Assembly (NCBI GenBank): GCA_022592435.1
Contig: JABYQS010000314.1
Location: forward strand, 1-32,045
Direction: 5' to 3'
DNA from: Cerioporus squamosus
Lineage: Eukaryota > Basidiomycota > Agaricomycetes > Polyporales > Polyporaceae
Length of the DNA stretch: 32,045 nt
This document shows positions 1 through 11,909 of the stretch, in pieces. Made by a program: the position numbers and the translations under genes. The notes beneath the pieces are model-generated. The model worked only from the letters and a program-made list of their open reading frames with translations. It had not been told where the DNA came from and did not search any database. The number at the start of each line of letters is the position of its first letter. Position 1 is the stretch's first letter.

Positions 1-962
1 TTTCCCTGCCCACCGGGGCTTATCATCCAGTACCCTGAGCATTCTCTATCTGTGGCGTGGTTGGAAATCGTCTAGTCTGGTGCACCAGAAGTCCTCCGAG
101 AGCTTCGCTCGCTCTGATGTGGACAGTGGCACACCAGGCGACCCACGTCTTACGGCCGGTAATGGCACCGGGAAGCCCTGTCCACGAACATACCTTTCGC
201 ATTCCGGGCCACAGCGTCCTTTCGCCAGCGGATTTGATCCCATTTGTCACGCATCAACCTCAAGCAACCGCAAGATCCGAAACGGCCGACCCATGTCATG
301 GTGTCCACACTGTCGCGGGTCTCAATTTGAAGCGCTGCGCGTATGTACTATGCATCATGCAGCTTCACTTGAGCTAGCCTGAGCTTCACAGAAGTTCCGC
401 TCTGCATAGTCTTGCCGCTCCGTTGAAAGCGGACCCAAGGGGAAGGCAGACCCGTCTCGATATCGAAACGCCCCGTCGGCCCAGGTTCCCCGGCGGGTCG
501 CCTGGAGGCTGTGTCGGATCTGGATGTAGAAGGTCGATATTGCGACTGGCCGTACCGGGGCCATCTCGCTGTCCTCTCGCCGGTTTGAGGCCTCTCACTG
601 TGGTCGCTAACAACTGCCCAAACTGCACGGAGGCGTTTCCGACACCGCCCGTCTAGCCCGGCCGGGTTCCTGCCAATTGTCTGATGGCACGGTGAGCACT
701 CGCCGCCTTTGCCGCCGACCACCATTAAGACATCTGTTGCGTGCAGGCTGCAGGGTACATGCATATCCGCGCGCGGGGATGCAGTGCGCAGGGACGCGGG
801 CCCCTAGGCCAACCGCGGAACTGTTCCCAGACATATAGTCCAGGGAGCCTCGCTCGCGTGTGTCCCCGCCTTCTTCGTTCCCTTCGCTTGGCCTCTTTAT
901 CTTCCTTCTGAGCTCTTGGTGCTCTCTAACGACGCGCTTGGTTCTGCCACAGCCAGACCATC
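1..962. other. Intergenic; 5' flank of GH79-A
   Basis: I recognise no gene here. The open frames on both strands are short, overlap each other and show no family motif. The stretch next to the GH79-A start holds a weak TATA-like sequence (acatatagtc, 831-840) about 125 nt before the ATG, followed by a pyrimidine-rich leader, as is common before fungal start codons. The far end could carry the edge of a neighbour cut by the window, but nothing shows it. Confidence 0.5.
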
Positions 963-3457
963 ATGCTGCGCTCTCTCGTAGCTGCTCTGTGTTTCTTCTG
1001 GGCTTTCGTAGGCTATGTTCGCGCGGTAACGATCTACGGACCAGCCGGCGCGCAGAGGCCCTCGGGGACTGCATCTTCATCTGGAAGTGGACCGATCTCC
1101 ACCGGCACTCTCGAGAACACGCAGTGGATCGCGGCGCTGAACGCGTACAACGATGTCAAGCTCCAAGCGCCTGCCCTTCCGAACCCGATGCCGTCGACCT
1201 CGTTCGCTATCGGTGTGGCGAATAATGCAGTGGGCATGGGCGGCCTGTCTATACCGCAGAAGGGCAACTTCTTCGGGTTCTCCATCGAAATGTCCGTGGT
1301 GGAGCAAGTTTGTGAGTGTCGCGACGTTCCTTGTGGTTTGCGCTCTCTGACCGCCCTTCATGCAGTGGGTTTGAACGCGTGAGTGAGACAGATACGCGTT
1401 ATGATTGCGAATGGACCTGACTATTGTCTAGTTCGTTCATTCAGATTCCTTTTCTCAATCTCCTCGCCACAGTGGCGGATCGCGGTGGTAACGTTCGGAT
1501 ACGCGTGGGTGGAAACACACAGGAGACGGCCTCGCTCGTCGACAGCCTTCCAAACAACGCGATGATAGGGAAAGACAAGGCTATTATCGGTGGCTCGGCA
1601 CGTACAGTGAGCATTCATGCTCGCAATGTAACTTTAGATGTTTCTGACTCCGGTTGCAGGCTCAGACACCTACCCTCGAGTATACTGAGGAACTGCTGTA
1701 CTTGCTCTCGAATATCTCATCCCTGGTCAACGCGAAGTGGTACCTTGGCATCCCTTTCAATGATACTACCCACCTCAGGCTGCAGATCGCCGAAGCCGCC
1801 GACTCCATCCTTGGTGACAACGTCCTCGGATACCAAGTCGGCAATGAGCCTGACCTCTATGCATCGTGAGTTATCCCCGCATTGGTCCATCTGCGTAGGT
1901 ACTCATCACCTTCGTCCCCCAGACACGAGCGTCGCCCTGTTGACTACAGTCCTCAGGACTACTCGGATGAATTCGGTGTCATGGTCAACGGTATTCACGA
2001 CGACAAAAAGATCACCCGTGCAGGAAACCTGGTCGCACCTAGCCTGCAGGGGACTTGGGCTCCTGAGGATTTGTGGTCCACCGGCTATCTCGACGCATAC
2101 GGATCCTCTATCAACGTATTGGCAATGGAACAGTACGCACAGACCACTGATCTCAGTGCCGAATTGTGTTCTCACCGTCGATGATGCGTTCCCTAGCTAT
2201 CCTGACCAGAATTGCGCAGCGGAGTTCCCGGAGGGAGGGTTCGGACCCATTAAGAACCCACAAGACGTTTTCCCGAACTACCTCACCCACGCCTCGGGGC
2301 AGAACCTCGTGAAGCCGTATCTGAACACCGCCGGGATCGCCCAGCAGCTCGGGAAGGACTTCATGATGTTCGAGACGAACACGGCATCGTGTGGTGGCTT
2401 CCCAGGCGTCAGCGATAGTTTCGCATCTGCGCTCTGGGCTGTCGACTATGGGCTACAGATGGCGTATAGCAACTTTACCGGTGCGCTGCTGCACGTTGGT
2501 GGTCAGAATGTCTCGTATAATGTGAGTATCTGTGTCTTGTCTGGTGTACACATGGTGTACACGGTAGAACTGATGTCGCGTTACCCCCAGCCATTTACAC
2601 GTTCGTGTCTACGACCATGGCCATCTCCAAGCACGGAACACTGACATCACGTTTCCACACAGCTCCGCCGACGAACCTGTCGTTGTTCGAGAAGTGGACC
2701 GTCGGCCCGATCATGTATTCGACGCTTTTCGTCGCTGAAGCCCTCGGCACAACTAACACCTCTCGAGTCGTCGACCTCGCTGCCAACAGCGCCAACGAGT
2801 TCACCCCAGCCTACGCGATCTACGAACACGACACGCTCTCCCGCATAGCCTTGATCAACTTCATGCAGGAGCAGAATGGTGTGGGATCGTACAGTGCGGC
2901 CATCTCTGTCGGCGGTGCTGCGTTCGGGGAGTCCAACTCGGTCCCCAATCAGGTCAAGGTCAAGTACTTGCTCGCGCCGTCTGTCAGCGAGAAAGAGCAG
3001 ATCACATGGGCGAACCAGGTATGTCTACACTTGCTAGACACAACTGGCATCCTTGCTAACGTTCTCCTCGCAGACATTCGGAGGTCGGTTCCAGGTGGAC
3101 GGGCGACTTTCTGGCCAGGAAGTCATCCAGACGATCAACTGCGACCAGTCAGCGAACACCTGTGTGGTCCCGGTCCCCGGACCCGGCGCAGCCCTTGTGT
3201 TCGTCTCGAACGACGCACAAGCCTCGTCAGACCCGAAGGCTTCCCAAACCTACTCGACGACCACTGTTACGAACGCCATCGAGACGCTTACGATCGAACC
3301 GAGTGTGCTCGCGCACAGCAACGGCCACAGCGGAAGCTTCCCTCTGTCCGGCACGAGCAAGGGTGGTGCGAACGCCGCCCTCCGCGTCCGGGATGTGGAC
3401 TACTCCTTGGCATTGGCCTCAATATTCCTTGTATATCTCTCAACCCTTTTCCAGTGA
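963..3457 (+). CDS. GH79 family glycoside hydrolase A (secreted, beta-glucuronidase-like)
   Basis: Nine exons: 963-1311, 1366-1378, 1432-1606, 1660-1865, 1923-2132, 2197-2521, 2591-2600, 2663-3018, 3074-3457 (675 aa). All introns are GT-AG and 53-69 nt. Residues 1-21 are a signal peptide. The GH79 (alpha/beta)8 barrel follows, with VRVGGNTQE, the acid/base motif GNEPDLY (E242) and the nucleophile motif MFETNTASCGG (E377). After PFTPPPTN comes the C-terminal beta-sandwich (YLLAPSVSE, then GPGAALVFVS). Fungal GH79 enzymes remove glucuronic or 4-O-methyl-glucuronic acid from glycans such as arabinogalactan protein; the exact substrate here is not known. The last 20 or so residues are hydrophobic and end at the stop, suggesting a GPI signal or membrane tail. 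Exons 2 (13 nt) and 7 (10 nt) are micro-exons, required to keep the frame and the family motifs VEQVLGLN and PFT. A paralogue lies at 6993-9619. Confidence 0.9.
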
Positions 3458-4257
3458 CAATCTGTTTGTTTCTCCTGGGTCTTAGGGGTGGATTGGGACG
3501 GTTGCCGTGGTGAATGGACATTTCGGACATTACTGTATTGTATTCATGAGACTCACTAATGATCTACGCTACGGACTAGACCTGCATCCAATGTACGCAG
3601 TAGTTTCATTCCACACCATACTTACCTGAGCTATCTCTCATAGCGTAGTCGGTTCAATCAAACTGTTTCTCTGTTCTCCAAGTCGGTTCCTCCACCAAGT
3701 TCCTCCGACGTTTCCATCTTACACCGTGACAGTATTCCGAGCGAATCGCAGCCGCGCAATCGTGAGGCGCGGTTGGGTTAAGTAGCTTGTGATAGGGCGA
3801 GTACTTATACCAGCCTGAGAGACGACCTCACGAATGCTTCATAGCATCGATATCGCAGGTGACAATGGTCGACGGCTCCAAAGACGCATGGGCCCTGCTG
3901 GCCCAGGACCGCGGCCAATTCATGGCATATCAAAGAATTCCCGCTGATGTTGAAATCCACCTCGCCCTGCTGCCACCCAGGCGCGTCCGCGAGGTGTACG
4001 AGTACAGCACGCTTCTGGCGAACGGCACGGCCTGCAGTCGCCCTTCGTGGCCAAGTTATAGGTGGCCGGTCGGCCTCACAAATTGCACCTTTGCTTCCCG
4101 CTAATGGTACGTCAGTACGCGCGCGTGGCACATGGGGAGTTTTTTATTTTTATGGGGAGTTGCGACTCGGACCGACCATGGCGCTTGCGGGCGATTAACG
4201 TTATCAATATCGATGTTATGTGCGCACTGCGGCGGACGCATTCCTCTTCTTACCGCC
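3458..4257. other. Intergenic between GH79-A and the F-box gene
   Basis: This 800-nt stretch holds the 3' untranslated region of GH79-A and the 5' flank of the F-box/WD40 gene. I see no protein motif, tRNA or repeat. The F-box start at 4258 sits in a good context (taccgccATGac). An upstream in-frame ATG at 4132 is possible, but the residues between carry no recognisable domain. Confidence 0.5.
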
Positions 4258-6810
4258 ATGACAACCCTCATACAACTACCACACATCCCACTTGAAGTCT
4301 CAGAAAACATTATCGACAGACTGAGCGGGGACGTTCGCTCGCTCCGCAGCTGCTCATTGACTTGTCAGAGATGGCATCCCCGCGCTCGGTATCACCTCAT
4401 GACATCTATACGTATACAGTCGAGACAAGACCTCTCTTCGATCTGCGACTACTTCAGCTCTAACAGTGGTCTGGCTTGCTTCGTTCGGAGGGTGTCGATC
4501 ATCCCCGCTGATACCGAAGATAACCCTCTGTTCCTCGTCGAGGCTGTCCCCGTGCTGTTCTTGTCGCGGCTCCCCAATCTGCGAAGCTACAGTATTCAGA
4601 AACCAGTCATGGACACCACACTCTCCGGCGATTCTTTCCATGCCACCACGCTTACCTGTGTCAAGACCTACCTCCATGTGGAGGAACTGCATCTGGGACC
4701 CCTCGCGCTGCACACCAGTGCGGAGCTTGCACGGTTCTTGATCGCCTTACCACAGCTGCGACGTCTTCAATGCACGCGCTTGCTCATTGCGGACCGAAGG
4801 AATCTTTGGGCCAGGAATACTTTCCCTGCATGGATCCACGACAGGTGCAGCCGTCTGTCCGAAGTAATCGTGTGTCGCACCCTTGGTACAATATAGGTAG
4901 TCCATATGGAGACTGATATACCTCTGTCAGATACGGCAGTCTACAGACATCCTCGCTGTATGTCTCATCATCCAGATGTCGATCTCCACACTGGAGGTAT
5001 TGCATTGCGATCTAGATACCTTTATCGACGCTGCAAAAGGTATGTCTTGATCGCAACTTAACGTAAGTTGTGAACTATCGCTGACCGTCGGCGGACTCAT
5101 ACAGACGGTTATGATGGTCTTGAGTTGTCCGCGTTAAAGCGCCTTAACTTCTTGGAGGTCATACTCGCGGAGGTGCCATTTCCAGAGTCGATCGAGGAGA
5201 ACCTCAAACGCATCATCCGAACACTGTCCATGTCGAATCAAAAGACACTCCGTTCCTTGAAAATCACCTTCACGACATCAGAAACACACATTCTTATGCG
5301 GACATGTAGGAATGAGAATGTGGTGCGACAATTTGACCTCCTGGATAAGTCTGTCCTTGCGCTCGGAATACCCAGCGTAATGATCTCGATACCAACGGCA
5401 AAGCACAATAGACTCGCGTTCTGGTCAGAATTACTCTACTCTCGCTTTCCGCATCTCCATCAAGGCAAAATGCTGCAGGTCCAATGCTCTTCTGGTTCGT
5501 ACTACGAGTGCACGCCACTATTTCACTTCATTGCTTACACGTTGCTCAATAAATCGCAGACATCGGCCACGACGGGGTTGTGACAGCCATCGCTTCCTCG
5601 CACGACAGTCGATACATCGCGACAGGAGCGGTAGATGGCACTGTCATCATATGGCTGAGCGAGACAGCGTTTCCGCAGAAGAGTCTCGTGGAAATACAGT
5701 CCTCGGCGGGAGACTGGCCGATTGGCTCGCTCCTCTTCTCCGACACGGGCGACTTCTTGGCGGCCACGCAAACAAGTCACGTCCTCGTCTGGCGCGTTGC
5801 TGACGGCTCTCAAGTCGTCTCTATCGGGATTTGGAAGGACTCGTTGTCATGTGCATGGTGGAGGGACAGTCTCGACCAACTCACCCTTACCGCGTTGGGA
5901 GTCCCACAGGGTGGGCCAGTCACCCTCTATGTCACGAAAGTGCAAGATCGACAGCCGCCGATGGGCCCGGGGGACCCTGTCCATGACGCCGGTCAAACCG
6001 TGTACTTATCACCCCCCGAACATCACTCCCTTCTGGGACAGTCAAAGGGAAGTTTTGGGCGCTGTGTCGTCGTGCAGTCCTCCAGCGGGAGATTTTTTGC
6101 GGTCATCAGCGACTCTGCAGTACGGACATGCACCATTTGGCGGATGGTCGATCTCGCTCCCACATACGAGTCGCACCAACTGACCTACGGAAACGCCTCC
6201 GATTACAGTTGCCGCTATCCTTACCGCGCGACGTTCGTGGGCGACGACATACTCATCGTGGGTTTCAATGACGGTACCATCTGCTCATGGGATCTATCCT
6301 CGTTCCCGTTAGCCACAACATCACCGCTCAGCAGCTACCAACTCCCTGGCCCCGGAGTTGCCAGCTGGACCGTGTCGCCTACACTCACCCTCAATCTCGC
6401 ATGTACTCACGGTTGTGCGGGTCGCCCGCCGACAACACCAGCCATAGTTGTACCACGGCGTTACAGACAAGATCGGAGACCAGGTTCGTGTGGACGCCGC
6501 CCAAGCTCTCGGCGGCGTATGGGTAAATGCCGCACGTGTCTCTCAGTACGTCGCCACCACCTCCAAGAACACGCCTATCTGCTTGTGGAGCGCCGTGGAT
6601 GGATCACTCATATGGACGTCCGGCGACTGCGACACGGAGGAAACAATGGTCGTCTTCACGCCAGACGAACGCATCTTGGCTTCGGGGGACAAGCACGGAA
6701 GGGTTTGCCTCCGTGCATTGTCTAGGCTTGTGAAGAATGTACCACTGCCTGCTGCTCAGTTAACGGTAGATGGTGCACTGGTTGAGAGCTTGGATACAGT
6801 CGTATACTAG
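4258..6810 (+). CDS. F-box protein with C-terminal WD40-like repeats
   Basis: Five exons: 4258-4885, 4947-5039, 5105-5494, 5560-6402, 6467-6810 (765 aa). Introns are 61-65 nt. Residues about 5-50 form an F-box (LPHIPLEVSENIIDRL, then RSCSLTCQRWHPRARYHL), typical of the very large Agaricomycete F-box family, which links substrates to SCF ubiquitin ligases through Skp1. A leucine-patterned region follows (RLPNLRSYSI, VEELHLGPL, LPQLRRLQC, ISTLEVLHCDL, LKRLNFLEV). From about residue 371, WD40-like blades appear: GHDGVVTAIASSHDSRYIAT, DGTVIIW, HVLVWRV, DGTICSWDL, TPICLWSAVDGS. The junction intron 5495-5559 joins both halves in frame, giving the Fbw-like order F-box then WD40. If that intron is not used, the F-box part would stop at 5583. 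A separate WD40 gene could then start at the in-frame ATG at 5470. The target is unknown. It is convergent with GH79-B, 182 nt apart. Confidence 0.7.
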
Positions 6811-6992
6811 CGTGGCCATCCCCTCACTACAAGCACGCAGAAGCTCACCGTGCCTGCTCGGATGACTTACAGTGTTCGTGAAGTAAAGAGGGGAAGACAT
6901 GACTACAATATGGAGGTAAGTATACGATATAGCAATGTAACAGAGAGCAATAGTCGTCCCCCGATCCACCCACCACGCCGAGGAACTGAGTC

Positions 6993-9619
6993 TCAGACAT
7001 GCCGCGCGAACGCCCGCAACACGACTCCCGTGCCCGCAGCAACAGCGAGCAGCGCTACGACGCTCGGGTACACGCCCGCCCCGCGCGCTGCGGCGTTGCT
7101 GCCAAAGCTCGTGCTGCCCGAGTACTGCTCCATACCCCTGTTCCCGTTCGACGTCGCGAGCACGGCCTCGTCGATCGTCGCCGTGTTCTTGAGCTTCGTG
7201 ACCGCGGTCGTCCCGAACGTCGCCGTGCTCGTCGGCTCGGACTCCGCCGCTGCCTCGTCGCTCATGAACACGAGCGCGAAGCCCGGCGCAGGGACCTTGA
7301 CCTGGCAGGTGTTCGTCGCCTGGTCGCAGGGTATGGTCTCGATGTGGAGGTCGTTCTTCAGGCGACCGTCGGACTCGAACTGTCCGCCGAAGGTCTGCAA
7401 GTGAACTCGTTCAGTACAGCGTCTAGTTTGTGTAGAGCCCGGGTTCACTGACCTGGTTACCCCAGGTGATGTTGAACTTGTCGCCGACTGACGGCGCAAC
7501 CAGGTACCTGTCCGCGGTCAGTCGTCGTGAACGACACACGTTGCGCGCCGCACTCACTTGACCTTGATCTGCGCAGGAGTCGCAGCTGGCCGGCCGGACT
7601 CGCCGCCGTCGACGGAGATGCTCACAGTGTAGTCGTTCGCGCCAGAGGGGTCAGTCATGAAGTTGACGAACGCGAGCCTCGCGAGCTTGTCGTTCTCGTA
7701 GATCGCATATCCGGGCGTGTAGACGTTTTGGCCGTTAGCCCCGAGGTCGATGATGCGCGAGTTGTTCGACGACCCGAGCGTCTCCGAGACGGCGAGCACG
7801 GAGTAGAAGATCGGGCCGATCGTCCACTGGTGGAAGTGGGACTCGTTCGTGGGAGGTGCTGCAGGAACGAGCTTCAGCTTGAGCAACCCGCTCCGAGATA
7901 TCATGTTGACTTACCGGTGAAGGGCTGAAGAGGACATTGCGTCAGTCAACCGATGCGATGAGCGATAACGGAGTCCAGACGCACGTTGTAATACACGTTC
8001 TGACCACCGACGTGCAGGAGCGCATGGGAGAAGTTGGCCGATGCCATAGTCAAGCCGTAGTCCAGCGCCCACAGGGCGGCACCGAAACTCGTACTGATAC
8101 CGGGGAAGCCACCGCACGACGCCGAGTTGGTCTCGAACATGATGAAGGGCTTGCCTGCCGCCTGCGCGATCTGCGAAGAGTTGATGAACTGCCCGATCAT
8201 GTTCCAGCCGGCGTTGTGGTCGAGGAACTTGGGGAACTCGGTTTGCGGGTCGATAGGGTCACCGAAACCTTCGTAGAGCGCGGCACAGTTGTCGTCGGGG
8301 TAGCTGGGGTTCGTGGGTGAGTCCTGATGTTTTGCTTCATCCGGACGCGAAACTCACTGCTCGACGGTCACCGCGGCCAGTGCGTCACTGTACGCTTGGA
8401 TGAACCCCGTATCCCAGACCACTACATGTGGCGTGGTCAGCAGGCGACGTGCGAACGGATGAACGGATCGAACGTACTTTCCGGAGTCCAGTCTGCAGAG
8501 GCGACACTTGGCCCGAGGAGCAGGTCAGTGCGAGGGAGGCCCATGGTCTTCATAGCTCCCAAGACGTCTCCGAACTCTCCGAAGTAGTCAAAGGGCCCGT
8601 ACGTCGCAGGTCGGTGCCCGTGGCTGGAGAGATACACCGTAAGTCCTGACAAACACACACGCCCGCAGGCGTTTTGCTCACCGGGCATAGAGATCAGGTT
8701 CGTTTCCGACCTGGAGGCCGATCAAGTTGTCGCCCAATATCTGCTCGCCGTACTGCGCGATCTCAAGTGCCAAGTTCGCGGAATCGTTGAGCGGGACACC
8801 GAGGTACCACTTCACGTTGACCAGTGACGAGATGTTCGAAAGCAGGTACAGGATCTCCGGCGTGTACAGGAGAGCGGGCGTTTGCGTCTAGTTCACGGTT
8901 GGGTGAGCCGAACTCCGATTTACTCCTGGAAGCCAAGTACTTACCGGATTGTTCGTGTCGACCTTCTGCTTCTCGATCGCCTTGCCGTCTTCAAGGCTCA
9001 TGACCATCCGGGCTTCTTCCTGCGTGTTACCGCCGACACGTACGTGGATTCGCCCAGCCCGTTCAGCAACGAGGGACATAAGATTCAGGAATGGCGGGTG
9101 GATGATTGAACTATGAGGTGCGTGAGCATAAGTGGCCTTGATGATAATGACCTTGTCGCTTACCCGTTCTGACCAACTGAGACGCGAATCGGAATGTATC
9201 AGCGTCAACATCATCTCCATATTGAAGCGTACAGATTCGAGCTCAAGACTCCCGACGTCCGTTCCCTCGACGTATCAAAAGCGACACTTACTGACTTGGG
9301 TGACCACGGACATTTCCACGGAGAATCCATAGAAAGCGCCGCTCTGCGGTATTGAGAGACCATTGACATTGACGGCATCGGCAGCCAGCTGGACACCGAA
9401 CTGGTTCGGCGGTAGGGGATTCGGGAGCGGTGGGGGATTCAGGACCAGCGTGTCATAGGCGGCCAAAGTGGATGAAGGGAGCGCAGATGTTGCGGTGCCG
9501 GTGGACGTGCCTATGGTTTGCTGTTGCTGTCCTGCCTGCCCGTAAACCGTGATCGCCTGCGCGCCGGCGACGGCGGCGACGGCGGCGAGTAGAGTGCAAA
9601 GGAGAGTGGGGATGGCCAT
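6993..9619 (-). CDS. GH79 family glycoside hydrolase B (secreted, beta-glucuronidase-like)
   Basis: Eleven exons in transcript order: 9619-9292, 9176-9164, 9110-8945, 8887-8682, 8623-8478, 8421-8358, 8303-7985, 7924-7915, 7858-7558, 7507-7453, 7394-6993 (669 aa). Residues 1-22 form a signal peptide. Acid/base motif GNEPDLYAR (E232) and nucleophile motif MFETNSASCGG (E365) are intact, so the enzyme should be active. The beta-sandwich follows PFTAPPTNES. It is a paralogue of GH79-A and keeps both micro-exons (13 nt and 10 nt) at the same codons. It has two extra introns: 8422-8477, which splits what is one 210-nt exon in A into 146+64, and 7508-7557. Intron 1 is unusually long (115 nt). The C-terminus has a hydrophobic stretch followed by RAFARHV, more like a membrane anchor than a perfect GPI signal. 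Codon use is very GC-rich in the last exon. Confidence 0.9.
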
Positions 9620-11909
9620 ACTGGCACGAACGGGGGAGGAAAGCTTCCATTTTCCCCGCGGGTTCCGCGTTTTGTATCTCCTCGCAGAGATGAGCCAAGC
9701 GAGGATGACGCCCGCCTAGCTACCAGGCGAGCAGTGCCAAGAACTTCGCCTCGACGTCGCCGCTCGACGGCAATTCAAAACATCCCCACTTCGAGCGCGG
9801 TTGTGTGGAGCTCCGACAATTTTACTTACCCCCGTTGCTGGTCCTGTTGCGGCGGCGACTCAACCTCGATTCGTAGGTACTAGGAACGCAGTTGTCGTCA
9901 CGGGCGTGGTTGCCAAGCGCCTTAGCTCTCTCGGCCTGCACCCTACTTGCGAAGAGCATCCTAGGCATGTGTACCGGCCGTATAAGTCGCCTTGCGTCCA
10001 TAGAAATGGTGGATAGTACTTGCCTGGGTAAGTGAACTTAGTGAAGCGAGGACAAGTTGGACATCAGTGGCTGTGACATCGCTACAGTGACTAGAATTGG
10101 ACAAGTTGAAGAAGTAATGTTTGCATCGCGGATTCGCGGATGGCTTCACGGCGGGCGTACCCGCATTACGCCCTACTTCGGTGGGCTTGAGAACTTCGCT
10201 GTTCAGCCTAGCGTGGACTCTTGACTTTGGCTTCTGCTGGCCTGACGGAAAAGCGACATACGTTCTACTCACAGTTCACCGGTTCATTTCACTAAGTATA
10301 TTCAAAAGTTCACCCACAGCGTGACCAGCTCTGTTCGTCAATGTGCGTACGTTCCTTATGACTACGCACGAAGGATATTGGGTTCCATACTGACGAACTC
10401 GTAACAGAGTAACCACCACGCAAAGTCGACCTTGAAATCTGGTCCGAGTTGCCCGGACCGCGCTCGCCAAGGCCGTCGACCGTCCAAGAGACTTATGCTA
10501 CATAGCTCTTTGTGGACGGCACACGCAATGACATGCATAGCCCGCTCACAGTAGGGCGCTGTTCCTTGCTATGCACATACCCACAATCCCCGTCTTGTGC
10601 TGATGTTTGGACCGCCCGCAATGCAAGCGATCAAGGCGCCCGGATGTCCCGAACAACATAGTACGATACTCACAGTAGGTACGGTGTATCTTGGACATAT
10701 GCACTCAAGATAATCTCTGATTGATCGTTTGTACAGAATCCCGTCCATTCTGATTCACAGAGCCCACATGGATCCGCTGCTCGAGCAGCTCCTTACCTCC
10801 AAGCATTCCCTCGACTGTCCCCGTCCACCGCCAAGGAGAACTCGAGGAGGAGGATCGCAAACCCTCAGGCTGCCGACGGACTAGTAAAGCCAAGAGGGTG
10901 GCCATGCACGCACGCATAAACATCGACGATCCTTGTATGGCATTGGCAAAGCCCGCGAACGCCATACTCGCCGATAGCAAATGAACAACGATGGTCGACG
11001 TCTGAGTCGGCTCCCGGTCTGCCACTGGGCAACACTGCGGATGGGCAGACCCTCCGGAAGCATCAGGTCCCCGAACATCACAGCGTGCGTCAGACGGGGA
11101 GCTCCATATTCACCCGTCAGCCCCGCGCGGTCCGGAACAGGTACATACTACTAAGTACCATGTACTTCGCAGTTATCATGAGTTGAGATGATGACTGCCA
11201 CCGACGTCCGACAGGCGCGGTGGTGGTCTCAGCATGCGCATACGCCCTGGCACTCTCATCGTCTCATAGGCACTGACATCGCGTAGTCTCACTCGCCAGA
11301 AGTGCACTATTGAGGTTCTGGAGAAGTTGTTGAGACAAACACTGACAATTGGCTCCAGATTGCTGCAAATGCGCAGCCCGCCTTCGTGGCGCACGTCTAC
11401 CAAACAGCTCCCGAGACTTGCGCGTGTCAGCGCGCGCGACCTATTTTCCACAACTGTCAAGGAGCAAATCAAGCGGACAGTTCAAACGTCGCCAAAGACG
11501 CGGTCAGGCTTCGCCAACAGGTTGGCCGCCGACTCGGACGTTGTAGGTAGATTGGAGTAGGTACCACGTCGGCTGCAATCTGGCAGGCCGCCGTCCATGG
11601 AAGCTCCACTTCGAGTCCAAGCGGTCCGACATCGGATACCAACCGGACAGCATGCGGTCAGTCCCTCAAGTGCCGTAAACTGGGTGGTCGACAGCCGCCC
11701 TATGAATGACACCACGCAGTCTGCACACACCACGTTCGAGCTCGTTCGACACGCAGCAACGAAGACGTACTCTTTACAATTCTTTTTGCATTTCGTGATA
11801 CTGCAACAACACAACAACGACCCCAAGACTAGCGACACAAGCAGGATGATGACAGGACAGGGACAGGAGGGTAAATGATACATCTAAACAGATCCAGCAA
11901 CCGACGCGT
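9620..11909. other. Gene-poor interval upstream of GH79-B and downstream of eEF1B gamma
   Basis: About 2.3 kb with no recognisable gene, tRNA or transposon domain. The left end is the 5' flank of GH79-B (TATA-like gatacaaaa on the minus strand near 9671-9679). The right end is the 3' flank of eEF1B gamma. One minus-strand frame (10705-11025) contains a hydrophobic stretch but lacks homologous motifs and splice partners, so I do not call it. Confidence 0.5.

Noticed and set aside
348..764. Minus-strand frame of 138 codons near the left end
   Set aside because: No family motif, and other frames over the same bases are about as open.
5470..6810. Separate WD40 gene starting at the in-frame ATG at 5470
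   Set aside because: Possible, but the same frame continues upstream into the F-box exons without a stop, so one gene is simpler. Kept as the stated alternative.
6999..7451. Plus-strand open frame of 150 codons opposite the last GH79-B exons
   Set aside because: Arg-rich antisense shadow of GC-rich codons; no start context or motif.
10705..11025. Minus-strand frame with a hydrophobic stretch, a possible membrane protein fragment
   Set aside because: Isolated, no conserved motif and no good splice partners; hydrophobic runs arise easily in short frames.
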